From positions 1-33,590 of the forward strand of contig DAOPZC010000054.1 of the NCBI GenBank assembly GCA_035353175.1: DNA of 33,590 bases, read 5' to 3'. Shown here in pieces: positions 16,401 to 23,692 of this stretch. This stretch comes from DAOPZC01 sp035353175 (lineage in GTDB: Bacteria > Verrucomicrobiota > Kiritimatiellia > RFP12 > UBA1067). A program made the position numbers and the translations under genes. The notes beneath the pieces were generated by a model. That model searched no databases and had not been told where the DNA came from. It was given only the letters and a program-made list of their open reading frames with translations. Position 1 is the first letter of the stretch. Each line of letters opens with the position of its first letter.

Positions 16401-16781
16401 AGCCGGCCTTCGCTGCTGCCGCCGTATTTCGCGGGGGCGGCCAAGTCCGGGCTGATGAAGCACCTCGAGCCGGAGCACCACGCGGTGAAGGTCACGAAAG
16501 AGGAGAAGGAGCGGGTCGCCTGCTGGATCGATCTCTGCGTGCCGTTCTGCGGCTCCTATACCGAGGCGAACCAGTGGGAGCCTGCGGTCAAGGCAACGTA
16601 CCTCTACTTCGAGGCGAAGCGCGCGCGGCTGGCTGAGATCGAGATCGACAACATCCGGAAGTACGTGGAGTCGAAAACCGCGGGCAAGACGTATGCGGTG
16701 ACGGATTTTCTGATGTTCGACCAAGGCGGGCCGGAGGCCCGGCGGAAGTTTGAGCGGACATGGCAGGAGAAGGGAAACTGA
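13410..16781 (+). CDS. HzsA-related di-haem secreted protein 2
   Basis: This exported protein has 1123 aa. The hydrophobic signal core (VATLLWLVALSVQAGA) is at about residues 40-55, preceded by an unusually long N-region. GTG at 13482 is an alternative start, but GGGAG before the ATG at 13410 favours the longer form. Residues about 57-210 resemble an F5/8-type discoidin sandwich. About 345-680 is the propeller with VSYDAKRILFSMRRN, LPNGDIVFVSSR and YTRWEYND. DGSAYFEVP precedes haem motifs CVGCH (818-822) and CVKCH (903-907). After CVKCH a stretch of about 35 residues (RSEVGDQRSEVG onward) is absent from the two paralogues; it is encoded by a repeat/hairpin element. The third haem site of protein 1 is missing. 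Surface protein 2 follows after 63 bases. Confidence 0.84.
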   Translation: MDERSVREAQAAKAISRGGTGLLTVSLRRDAHTPTAFARVATLLWLVALSVQAGALRIASVSNAAYPPAVDAGGRTTTVYAAEMMLDGNPHTFACLLDDTPSGANAGSKPKNGSAPVTGTLTIDLVGEYEVDGVELVSRADGGCYLPREVELLGMTCRVPAVSAGAGHLIRFAPRKLKAIELKILSSYESGPVHFNYQIAELRVSVKDRAGARKMLSGTGENPSPVLDEDRFVVAEREYAQSGRNRTEPFPSARLLKDWLYQDYGLAYTNCFVSKTSCDVENRLVTKVLAECADGGLDRERRKLQSVPGCDPQWEKVYVSACEKRRAQRLAGLAKRARQIVFAKHYFLSGVVHYAWTDDLTDEQYRERNPDYRLGASLNQLTFSEDGSVRVETLLDQPAGVIRDPSVSYDAKRILFSMRRNDTEDDFHLYVLDVATRRARQITFGLGVSDIEPCWLPNGDIVFVSSRCIQNTDCWRQYVSNLYTCDGEGRFMRRLGYDQVHTNYPQTLEDGRVTYTRWEYNDRGQVFPQPLMVMNFDGTAQAEYYGGTSWFPTSILHARGIPGTQKVIAIAAGHHTMQKGKLIVVDRSKGTQEDAGIEYLAPRRKAVAERNDFSGSVGEAFQYPYAFDEQNYLVTFCPEGTPHAQRAQIPVPFGVYFMAEDGRRELLAYDPATQCAQAVPLIPRAAPPLKPSLVDYTKTMGSYYIQDVNVGQAVEGVARGTVKAVRVVALEYRAADAYYNSNIGEAGRSHCRTPPAINNASWDVKHVLGTVPVEADGSAYFEVPARTPVFFQLLDANGYVVQTMRSWSTLQPGEAQACVGCHESKNTSPPPAPALAMRKCARKLVFASRYAEQYGSKNPITDRSLSGRDAVKAFLTVNSPDGFGEPEGFSYPREVQPILDRHCVKCHTGERSEVGDQRSEVGSRGRSPSMLLSDDGGRVSSRAAPFSLKGDVLPYSYAQCPNNGDASQDAHRAFTASYLNLTKFGHGGPVVNWISAQSRPSLLPPYFAGAAKSGLMKHLEPEHHAVKVTKEEKERVACWIDLCVPFCGSYTEANQWEPAVKATYLYFEAKRARLAEIEIDNIRKYVESKTAGKTYAVTDFLMFDQGGPEARRKFERTWQEKGN
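16140..16174 (+). repeat. Five tandem heptamers (AGGTCGG/AGGTCAG) inside HzsA-related gene 2
   Basis: The heptamers AGGTCAG, AGGTCGG, AGATCAG, AGGTCGG and AGGTCGG run without interruption. They are read in frame as RSEVGDQRSEVG. With the adjoining hairpin they make up an insert that the paralogous proteins lack. Confidence 0.8.
16172..16239. repeat. Long imperfect hairpin element inside HzsA-related gene 2
   Basis: A 29-base arm (16172-16200) and its imperfect complement (16211-16239) flank a 10-base loop, TTTTATCAGA. 22 of 29 positions pair, with runs such as TCGCCCTCCAT against ATGGAGGGCGA; several mismatches would be G-U pairs in RNA. It adjoins the heptamer array and keeps the frame open, and resembles an interspersed palindromic repeat. 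Whether it recurs in the genome cannot be seen here. Confidence 0.7.
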
Positions 16782-16844
16782 CATAATACGCAAAAAAGAA
16801 AAGGGCGGCCGTGTTGCCGTCCGGTGTAAATTAAGGAGTGAGGA

Positions 16845-19800
16845 ATGAAAACGCGGCATCGGATCGGGTTGACGATGATTTTGGCGGGCGCATTTCAGGC
16901 TCACGCTGCACTGCCGACGAGCGGTCTCGTTTCGGCGGGATGTTACGCGGAGGTCATCGTTTCGGGACAGACGAACGTGACGGGGCTCGCGGTGTCGGGC
17001 ACGCTGGAGAAACGCGGCGCGGGCAGCCTAACGTTGACGAATCTGTACTCCCTGCCCGGAGCCGTCTGGGCGCGCGAGGGCACGGTGACGCTGGCGGAGG
17101 AGGGGCTTCCGGACTCGCTGCCAGTGGCGCTTCAGCGCGGCTTGGCGTTCTGGGTGGATGCGAACACCAATGTCGTGTTGAGCGGGTCGGCAACCGTGGA
17201 AAAATGGCTGGATGTGCGCGAGGTTTCCACGAACGCGCCCTACTCGTATATGCGGGCGGAGCATGATTACACGTTTTATTCTGAAGGCCCGCGCTCCCGG
17301 AAACCGAGCCGCGTGCAGGGCAATGCCAGCGTAAACAGCCTGCGCATGGTCGACTTCGGCACGTTCGGTGCGACAAATTCAAACGCGGCGTGGCTGCCCT
17401 GGCGCAAGGCAGACGGCACGCGCGGCGTGCTGACCACGATCCGTGCAGTCTTCGCGGTGGCCGCCTTTCCCGACAGCAACGGCTTTCTGATCAGCGACTG
17501 GGATTACACCGACGCCGGGGGCGAAACGAATACGGTCGGAACCGGACATTTCTGGCTGGGGACCGAGATTAATGCCCGGAAATACTTCCGCCTGTTCCAA
17601 AGCACCACGGAGGCCTACAAGGGCACGACCTATATGAACGGTGTGCATGTGGAGAGTGGCACGCGGGCGCCGGATGTGCTGGGGCATGTCTTTGAAACGC
17701 TGACAGCGGCACCGCTGACGGCTGCGAACTTCTTCAACGGAAGAAATATTGACGGCTACTTAGGCACCTTTCCCCACATCGGCGGCGGAGGTTTGGGTGA
17801 GGTGCTGATCTACACGAATGCGCTGACCGAGGCGGAGCGGCTGTCGATCGAGGGCTATCTGCAGCGCAAGTGGAAGAGCGGGGGGCAAGTCGGATTGCAC
17901 CGCGTGGAGGCGGGCGCCACCCTGATCACTGCAGCGGGTGCCGGAACAACGAACCGGATCGGCGGGATATCCGGCGAGGGGCGCTGGCGCAAAACCGGTG
18001 CGGGCGGGGTCAGCCTGGCGAACGAGCTGAGCCTGATGTATGGAGATATTTGCTTGGAGGAGGGGGCCTTGATCGATGGCGGGGCCGTGCGGCGGCCCAA
18101 CCGTCTGTTCGTTGTGCCGGACTCGGGGCTGGTGGTGCGGGCGGAGACGAACCGGTGGGAGATCCTTTCGACGGGTGTTACGAACGCGCTGGTCAAGAGC
18201 GGCGCGGGCGAACTGACGGTGACCGGCTTCCCGTCGAGCGTCGGGAGCGTCATCGTCAACGGCGGCACCCTGCGGCTGACCCAGGCGCTCCGTGATCCCG
18301 AACGATCCGAGGCGGTCACGATCTACAACAACAGTTTCGAGCTTTTCACCGACCACAATTTTCACGGCCAGTGGCCAAGCGCCAGTCCCGACCTGTGGGG
18401 CTTCGAGCCTGCGGGAAGCGGTTGGACGTATACGGGCAATCCGACCGCTTCCTTGTCGCCGAATGCGGCGGGTATCTACAAGCCGGACGGGCACACGGTG
18501 ATCTGGTGTGTCAAGCAGCTTGCTCCGGACGGAGAGTGGGTCGCCCTCATTAAGATGGGCGGCGGACTTGCGACAACGTTCACCGTTCCGAGCGCGGGGT
18601 GCTATCGTCTGGTCTTTCTGACCGCCAGCCGCGGAGGCGGTTACAGCAACCACCGTTACAATATTCTCGTCAACGGACAGGAGTTCGCGCACGTCCGGAC
18701 GAGGCGGACGCTGTTCGAGCGAAAAGAGTTTGTCCTGCCGTGGCTATCCGAGGGCACACACGCGCTGGCCTTCCAGGGTGTGAATGAGGGGCCGGATCGG
18801 GGGTCTGTGCTGGATGCTGTCAGGATCGAGAAGGTCGACGCGGTACCCGTCGCAGGTGTCGTCACCAACAACGGGTTCGAGGTGTCGGCCGCGCTGACCG
18901 ACGTTGATGTAGGCAACGTGAACGATCCGGGCAACTACAGTTACACCTTTGTGGTGACCAACGCGGGCTGGGATTTCTCCCTTTCGGGCGTTCACCGGAG
19001 CGGGATCACGGAAGACTTTTCGCCGTTCCTGTCTCAGCGCTTTGCCGCAGAGGGAACGCGGTGCGCGTTTCTGATGCAGCAGGGGGTCATGTCCACGATG
19101 GTCCACTTTCCGACCAACGGAATGTATGATCTCTCCTTCCTGACTTCGGCGCGGTTTGACTGGAGCATCAAGGACCCGGCTAACATCTATTACAACCTGC
19201 ACGACTACCGGATCAAGCTGGGCGGCGAGCAGGTCGGCACCTGGGTCACGTATAAGAAATACTTCGAGCGCGTCACCTTCCGGCTGCCCGTGATCACGAA
19301 CGCGCCGGTTTCGAAAGAGCTCCGTTTTGAGGGCATCAACACGCTGACGGGCGACAGGACGTCGCTGTTCGACGATGTGCGCGTCACGCGGCTGACGGAC
19401 GGCGACCCGATGAAGGACAGCCGCTTCGAGTTGCCGGCGGGGACTTTGGCAAACGGCGACACGTGGGAAAGCGGGATCACCAACACGGCGTGGACCTTCG
19501 ACCTCGGCGCAGGCATGCGGAACATGAGCGGGATTACGCGCAACGGGTCGGCCTGGAGGTGCCCCAACGCCCCGGAGGGGGCGGCCATGGCCGTTCTTCA
19601 GATGGAGGCGAACATGTCGCAGCCGCTCACGTTTGCTGAGGGTGGCTTCTACACGCTGTCCTTCATGGCGGCCGGGCGTATGCGCGACTATCCGCGCTAT
19701 TATCTGCACGATTTCCGGGTCCTGTTCAACGGAGAGGAGGTTGGCACCGTGCAGACCTCCGACGAGACGTGGCGGCGGTACGCCTTCCGCCTGCCTTACG

Positions 19801-20144
19801 TGAAGGCCGGCGTGACGAACAGCTTGGTGTTCGACGGACTCAACAGCATGTACAACCAGCTGGGCTTGGCGGACGACCACACCTCGTTCATCGACGATGT
19901 GCGGATCACGAAACAGACGGCGCTCAAGGACGAGGCAGCGCCAGGCGCCTACCGGTCTGTCGCGATTCGCCTGGTAGCAGGAAGCAAGCTGGCGCTTGAC
20001 TTCCCCGGGCAAATGGTGTTTAAGGAGCTTTGGTATGACGGAAGGTCGTACACGGGGACGCTGGACGCCTCGAACACGGCATTCCTGACAGGGGCCGGGT
20101 CGGTGTATGTGGCGCCGAAAGGGACGATCATCAGGATCCAGTGA
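16845..20144 (+). CDS. Secreted LamG / triple jelly-roll protein (surface protein 2)
   Basis: This exported protein has 1099 aa. The signal peptide ends near AHA (residue 22). A short PATR-like unit (LEKRGAGSLTLTN) precedes a LamG-like domain (about 100-345, GEVLIYTNALTEAERLSIEG), and two more PATR-like units follow. Then come three tandem domains at about 496-668, 675-852 and 857-1025. Each starts with an N-x-x-FE-type motif, carries a G-x-Y-x-L-x-F strand and ends with D-D/A-VR-[IV]; they look like jelly-roll, DUF642/CBM-type folds. The C-terminus reads VYVAPKGTIIRIQ, matching the tails of surface proteins 1 and 3. TAAGGAG precedes the ATG. HzsA-related gene 3 begins one base after the stop, so the two are translationally coupled. 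Binding of glycan or cell surface is inferred. Confidence 0.86.
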   Translation: MKTRHRIGLTMILAGAFQAHAALPTSGLVSAGCYAEVIVSGQTNVTGLAVSGTLEKRGAGSLTLTNLYSLPGAVWAREGTVTLAEEGLPDSLPVALQRGLAFWVDANTNVVLSGSATVEKWLDVREVSTNAPYSYMRAEHDYTFYSEGPRSRKPSRVQGNASVNSLRMVDFGTFGATNSNAAWLPWRKADGTRGVLTTIRAVFAVAAFPDSNGFLISDWDYTDAGGETNTVGTGHFWLGTEINARKYFRLFQSTTEAYKGTTYMNGVHVESGTRAPDVLGHVFETLTAAPLTAANFFNGRNIDGYLGTFPHIGGGGLGEVLIYTNALTEAERLSIEGYLQRKWKSGGQVGLHRVEAGATLITAAGAGTTNRIGGISGEGRWRKTGAGGVSLANELSLMYGDICLEEGALIDGGAVRRPNRLFVVPDSGLVVRAETNRWEILSTGVTNALVKSGAGELTVTGFPSSVGSVIVNGGTLRLTQALRDPERSEAVTIYNNSFELFTDHNFHGQWPSASPDLWGFEPAGSGWTYTGNPTASLSPNAAGIYKPDGHTVIWCVKQLAPDGEWVALIKMGGGLATTFTVPSAGCYRLVFLTASRGGGYSNHRYNILVNGQEFAHVRTRRTLFERKEFVLPWLSEGTHALAFQGVNEGPDRGSVLDAVRIEKVDAVPVAGVVTNNGFEVSAALTDVDVGNVNDPGNYSYTFVVTNAGWDFSLSGVHRSGITEDFSPFLSQRFAAEGTRCAFLMQQGVMSTMVHFPTNGMYDLSFLTSARFDWSIKDPANIYYNLHDYRIKLGGEQVGTWVTYKKYFERVTFRLPVITNAPVSKELRFEGINTLTGDRTSLFDDVRVTRLTDGDPMKDSRFELPAGTLANGDTWESGITNTAWTFDLGAGMRNMSGITRNGSAWRCPNAPEGAAMAVLQMEANMSQPLTFAEGGFYTLSFMAAGRMRDYPRYYLHDFRVLFNGEEVGTVQTSDETWRRYAFRLPYVKAGVTNSLVFDGLNSMYNQLGLADDHTSFIDDVRITKQTALKDEAAPGAYRSVAIRLVAGSKLALDFPGQMVFKELWYDGRSYTGTLDASNTAFLTGAGSVYVAPKGTIIRIQ

Positions 20145-20145
20145 A

Positions 20146-22572
20146 ATGAGCCGCCGAACAGCTATAACCGTGATACTGTGCGCGGCGGCGATGGCGTCGC
20201 GCGTGAGGGGCGCCGCCGCGCCGCTGCCGGAGACGCTGCGGACGCACAAGGTCGTCTACGTGATGCGGCAGCAGTATCCGAAGGACCACCACAACACGGG
20301 GACCGACTTTGTGCGGGGCGAAGTGAGCGAAAAAAACGTGCCTCTCGGTGCGGCGATCCGCACGGTTGACTTCGCGGACGGCGGTAGGACCGCGACGCTG
20401 CTGGAGCGGCCCCAAGGCCTGATCCGCGACTTGGAGGTGTCTTATGACGGCGCGAAGCTGCTGTTCGCGATGCGACAGACACGGGACGAGAATTTCCATC
20501 TGTTCGAGATCAACGCCGACGGCTCGGGGCTGAAGCAGCTGACGTTTCAAGCCGATGCGGCGGATATGGATCCGGCTTATCTTCCGGACGGGCGCATCGT
20601 GTTCTCGTCGACGCGTGACCCGAAATACTGCGGTTGCAACCGCCACATGCAGGCCAATCTGTTCGCGATGAATGCCGACGGGACGGACATCCGCCAGCTC
20701 GGACGCAACACGCTCTATGAGTCGCGCCCCTCGGTGCTGGCGGACGGTCGGATTATCTATGATCGCTGGGAATACGTGGACCGGCACTACGGCCCGTCGT
20801 TCGGGCTGTGGACCATGTCGCCGGACGGGCGCAGCCCCTCGCTTTTTTACGGCAACAATGCTTGGTCGCCAGGTGCCATTTTTGATGCGCGGGCGCTGCC
20901 GAAAGCGGACGGCGGCTTTCATGCCGACCGCGTCGTGTGCGTGTTCGGCTCCTGCCACGAGCGGCCGTGGGGCGCGCTGGTGATTCTCGACCGGCGGCTG
21001 GGTCTCGACGGCATGAAGCCGCTGTTGCGCACATGGCCGAAAGATCTGTCGCCTTATCTGACTTATACGGCCGACTACGGGGACGGACGCGCGTTGCAGC
21101 ACCCCATGGAAGGCCGCATCGACACGTTCGGACAGCAGTGGCGTGCCGGCAGCGGGGTGCCGCTCAAGTACGAGGATCCGTATCCGTTGGATGAAAGCCG
21201 CGTGCTTTGCGTGCGCATGATCGAACAGGGGAGCGAGCGGACCGGCCTTTACCTGTTGGACGCCACCGACGGAGGGGAAACCTTCCTGCACGCGGACGGG
21301 CCCGGCTGTTTCGACCCGATGCCGCTGATGTCGCGCTGGCGCCCGCCGGTCATGCCCGAGCAGATCGACCTGTCGCAAAAGACGGGGACATTCTACGTGA
21401 CGGACATCTATCGGGGAACAGGCATGGACCGCGTTCCTCGTGGAGCGATCAAAACGTTGCGGGTGATCGAGGCTCCTGCCAAGCGGTTTTGGACACAGCC
21501 GAGCTGGTGGATGGACACGTCCCAATATCCGGCCGTGAACTACAACTGTACGAGCACGAAGCGCATTCTGGGGGACGTGCCGGTCGAGGCCGACGGGTCG
21601 GTCCATTTCGAGTTGCCCTCGGAGCGGTTCGTGTTCTTTCAGGCGCTCGACGAGAACGGAATGATGGTACAGTCCATGCGTAGCGGCACGTCGCTGCAGC
21701 CCGGCGAGCACGCGGGCTGCACGGGATGCCATGAGAACCGCTACGACTCGCAGCCGCCGTTGGCCGGGGCACTGCCGCTCGCGTTGAGAAGGGCACCAAG
21801 TCAGCTCAGGTCGTGGTATGGGCCAGGGCGTGACTTTAACTATCTTACGGAGGTTCAGCCCGTATTCGACGCGCACTGTGTGAGGTGCCACGACTACGGC
21901 AAGGAGGGCGGGCGGGCACTCAATCTCTGCGGCGATCTCGGAATGGTGTTCAACACATCGTATGTGGAGATCAGAAGGCGTTCGCCGCTGCGCTGGTATC
22001 CCGACAAGCCGGGGCAAAAGAAAGAGCTGGTCAAACCGGTAGACGACGGCCCCCCGGAAGTGTTGCCGCCGTATTCGTGGGGCGCTTGCCGCAGCCGGCT
22101 GGTCGACGTGGTCCTCGCCGGCCATCACGGCGTCAGGCTGCCGCAAGAGGCGATCGACCGGATTGTAACATGGATTGATCTTAACACGTCGTATTACGGA
22201 TCGTACTCTTCCAATTTCCCCGACCACCCGTACGGACGTTGTCCGCTCACCTTCGCGCAGACGGACCGTCTGGATGAACTCACCGGCAAAGGGCTTTCCG
22301 TGAAATCGAGCGGCGGCCCGCTGAGGGTGGGCCCCATTGCGGCAACGGGAATCAATTTCACACGCCCGGAGTTCAGTCCCTGCTTGTCGGTTTTTGCTGA
22401 CAAGACTTCGCCGAAGTATTCGGAATCGCTGGCTTTGATCAAAGAGGGCCGGCGCGTTCTTTACGGGACAACACGGGAAGATATGCCCAACTTCGTTATG
22501 CGCAATCCCGTGGATATCGAACGGAAACGGCGCGCAGAAAGTTTTTGCGAGCGTTCCGGCTGCCGCAATTGA
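20146..22572 (+). CDS. HzsA-related di-haem secreted protein 3 (most compact)
   Basis: This exported protein has 808 aa. The signal peptide is residues 1-23 (ITVILCAAAMASRVRGAAA). It lacks the N- and C-terminal accessory domains of its paralogues and so shows the core: propeller (about 30-440; VSYDGAKLLFAMRQ, LPDGRIVFSSTR, the Cys-rich KYCGCNRHMQ, YDRWEYVD), middle domain with DGSVHFELP, haem motif CTGCH (525-529) and haem motif CVRCH (578-582). After CTGCH the chain reads ENRY, placing a Tyr four residues beyond the haem His; paralogues have Gln or Asn there. The start ATG at 20146 gives a proper signal peptide; an upstream in-frame ATG at 20107 overlaps the previous gene and is rejected. 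The function is unknown. Confidence 0.86.
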   Translation: MSRRTAITVILCAAAMASRVRGAAAPLPETLRTHKVVYVMRQQYPKDHHNTGTDFVRGEVSEKNVPLGAAIRTVDFADGGRTATLLERPQGLIRDLEVSYDGAKLLFAMRQTRDENFHLFEINADGSGLKQLTFQADAADMDPAYLPDGRIVFSSTRDPKYCGCNRHMQANLFAMNADGTDIRQLGRNTLYESRPSVLADGRIIYDRWEYVDRHYGPSFGLWTMSPDGRSPSLFYGNNAWSPGAIFDARALPKADGGFHADRVVCVFGSCHERPWGALVILDRRLGLDGMKPLLRTWPKDLSPYLTYTADYGDGRALQHPMEGRIDTFGQQWRAGSGVPLKYEDPYPLDESRVLCVRMIEQGSERTGLYLLDATDGGETFLHADGPGCFDPMPLMSRWRPPVMPEQIDLSQKTGTFYVTDIYRGTGMDRVPRGAIKTLRVIEAPAKRFWTQPSWWMDTSQYPAVNYNCTSTKRILGDVPVEADGSVHFELPSERFVFFQALDENGMMVQSMRSGTSLQPGEHAGCTGCHENRYDSQPPLAGALPLALRRAPSQLRSWYGPGRDFNYLTEVQPVFDAHCVRCHDYGKEGGRALNLCGDLGMVFNTSYVEIRRRSPLRWYPDKPGQKKELVKPVDDGPPEVLPPYSWGACRSRLVDVVLAGHHGVRLPQEAIDRIVTWIDLNTSYYGSYSSNFPDHPYGRCPLTFAQTDRLDELTGKGLSVKSSGGPLRVGPIAATGINFTRPEFSPCLSVFADKTSPKYSESLALIKEGRRVLYGTTREDMPNFVMRNPVDIERKRRAESFCERSGCRN

Positions 22573-22631
22573 TCCTGCACGGGATGTCCGTCGACCTCTG
22601 GAATGCCGAAGCCGTGCCGCAATGGAGGGAT
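22573..22631. other. Convergent intergenic gap with a weak inverted repeat
   Basis: The 59 bases between two convergent genes contain GCACGG and CCGTGC separated by about 30 bases. No T-tracts are present, so a bidirectional terminator is possible but weakly supported. Confidence 0.25.
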
Positions 22632-23657
22632 TCAATTCGGATAGCGGCGGCGGAGGTCTTCGCGTGTGCGCTTGGCTTTGTCGGGCTGTCCCATCTTTTC
22701 GTACAGCTCGGCGAGCCGTTTGAGCGCGACCGGGCGTAGGGCATCGCAGCCCTGCAAAACTTCGACGCCGAGGTAAGCGCGTTCGGCCGCGTCCCATTTC
22801 TTTTGGGCCGCATCGCAGTCGCCGAGCGCAAGGGTTGCCCGCGCCTCCTCCAGCGGATCGGTGGTTTCCTCCCTCAACGCCGTGTAGAAAGAGCGCGCCT
22901 CGTCAAAACGCTCTGCCCGGAACAGGCTGTCCGCCAGTTGGCCGCGGGCCTCGGCCGTCCGCGCGTGTTGCGGGTGGCATTCTAGAAACGCGCGGTAGGC
23001 GTCGGCGGCGCGGGAATAGTCGCGTGACCGATAAGCGCAGGCGGCGACGAGATAGCGCAATTCGGCGGTTTGCGGATGGTCGGGATGGGCCTGGAGGAAA
23101 CGCTCTGCGGCGGAGCGGGACTCGGCGAATTTTTCCGTGCGGAGCGATGCATTGATGGCGGCTAATTCGCGGGTGATCGCCGCACGCGCCTGCTGTCTGG
23201 TCTGCGCATCGATCGCACGCGTGATTTTATCGATGGCTTCCGCACAGGAGGACGACAGCGCGTTGGTCGGGTATTGGGCCCTAAATGCGGTGAACGTGGC
23301 CAGCGCCTGCGGCAGACGCCCGGACTGCTGCTCCGCGTGGCCGCGCGCGCAGAGCGCGTTGGGCGCGAACGGACTGGCCGGATAACGTTTGAGCAGCGTG
23401 GCGTAGGCTGCGATGGCGTCGTCCCATTTTCCCATTCCGTAGAGTGCTTCGCCGCGCCCGAGCCAAGCCGCGGCGGCGGCAGATGCGTTGGTTGTGGCCG
23501 CGGCGGTCTCGAAACGCACGGCGGCTTCAGCGTAACGGTGCGCGACCAAGTGCGTACGGGCTTCGCGGTAGGCGTCGGACGCTGGGTCGGCGCCGGCCGA
23601 AAAGGTCGCGAGGGCCAGCGTGCAGAAGGAAATCAGGGCGGGGCGGTTTTTGCGCAT
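22632..23657 (-). CDS. Periplasmic tetratricopeptide (TPR) repeat protein
   Basis: This 341-aa protein has a signal peptide (ALISFCTLALATFSAGADP). The rest is alpha-helical TPR repeat sequence, for example AAWLGRGEALYGMGKWDDAIAAYATLLKRYP (given here only as a landmark of one helix pair), with later units YRSRDYSRAADAYRAFLECHP and RTAEARGQLADSLF. The layout resembles YbgF/BamD-like outer-membrane lipoprotein partners, but there is no lipobox Cys, so I do not assign either name. I start at ATG 23657; an upstream in-frame start near 23711 would place 18 charged residues before the signal peptide. The gene begins 35 bases after the AraC-family gene on the same strand and is probably the last gene of that run. 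TPR proteins usually scaffold protein-protein contacts; the partner is unknown. Confidence 0.8.
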   Translation of the reverse strand: MRKNRPALISFCTLALATFSAGADPASDAYREARTHLVAHRYAEAAVRFETAAATTNASAAAAAWLGRGEALYGMGKWDDAIAAYATLLKRYPASPFAPNALCARGHAEQQSGRLPQALATFTAFRAQYPTNALSSSCAEAIDKITRAIDAQTRQQARAAITRELAAINASLRTEKFAESRSAAERFLQAHPDHPQTAELRYLVAACAYRSRDYSRAADAYRAFLECHPQHARTAEARGQLADSLFRAERFDEARSFYTALREETTDPLEEARATLALGDCDAAQKKWDAAERAYLGVEVLQGCDALRPVALKRLAELYEKMGQPDKAKRTREDLRRRYPN

Positions 23658-23692
23658 AACGGTTGATTGAACGTTTCCGGATACTGTCGGGT

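Noticed and set aside
16782..16844. Terminator between HzsA-related gene 2 and surface protein 2
   Set aside because: GGGCGGC and GCCGTCC can pair with one wobble, but no T-run follows, and the gap is short enough for co-transcription.
20107..20145. Upstream ATG for HzsA-related gene 3
   Set aside because: It would overlap surface protein 2 in another frame and place 13 residues before a good signal peptide. ATG at 20146 is preferred.
8715..22572. Anammox hydrazine synthase locus
   Set aside because: Only alpha-like proteins are present. No HzsB/HzsC, hydrazine dehydrogenase or other anammox genes are visible, and the context is glycan-related secretion.
20131..22797. Open frame of about 890 codons on the minus strand
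   Set aside because: It is antisense to HzsA-related gene 3. No domain, no signal sequence.
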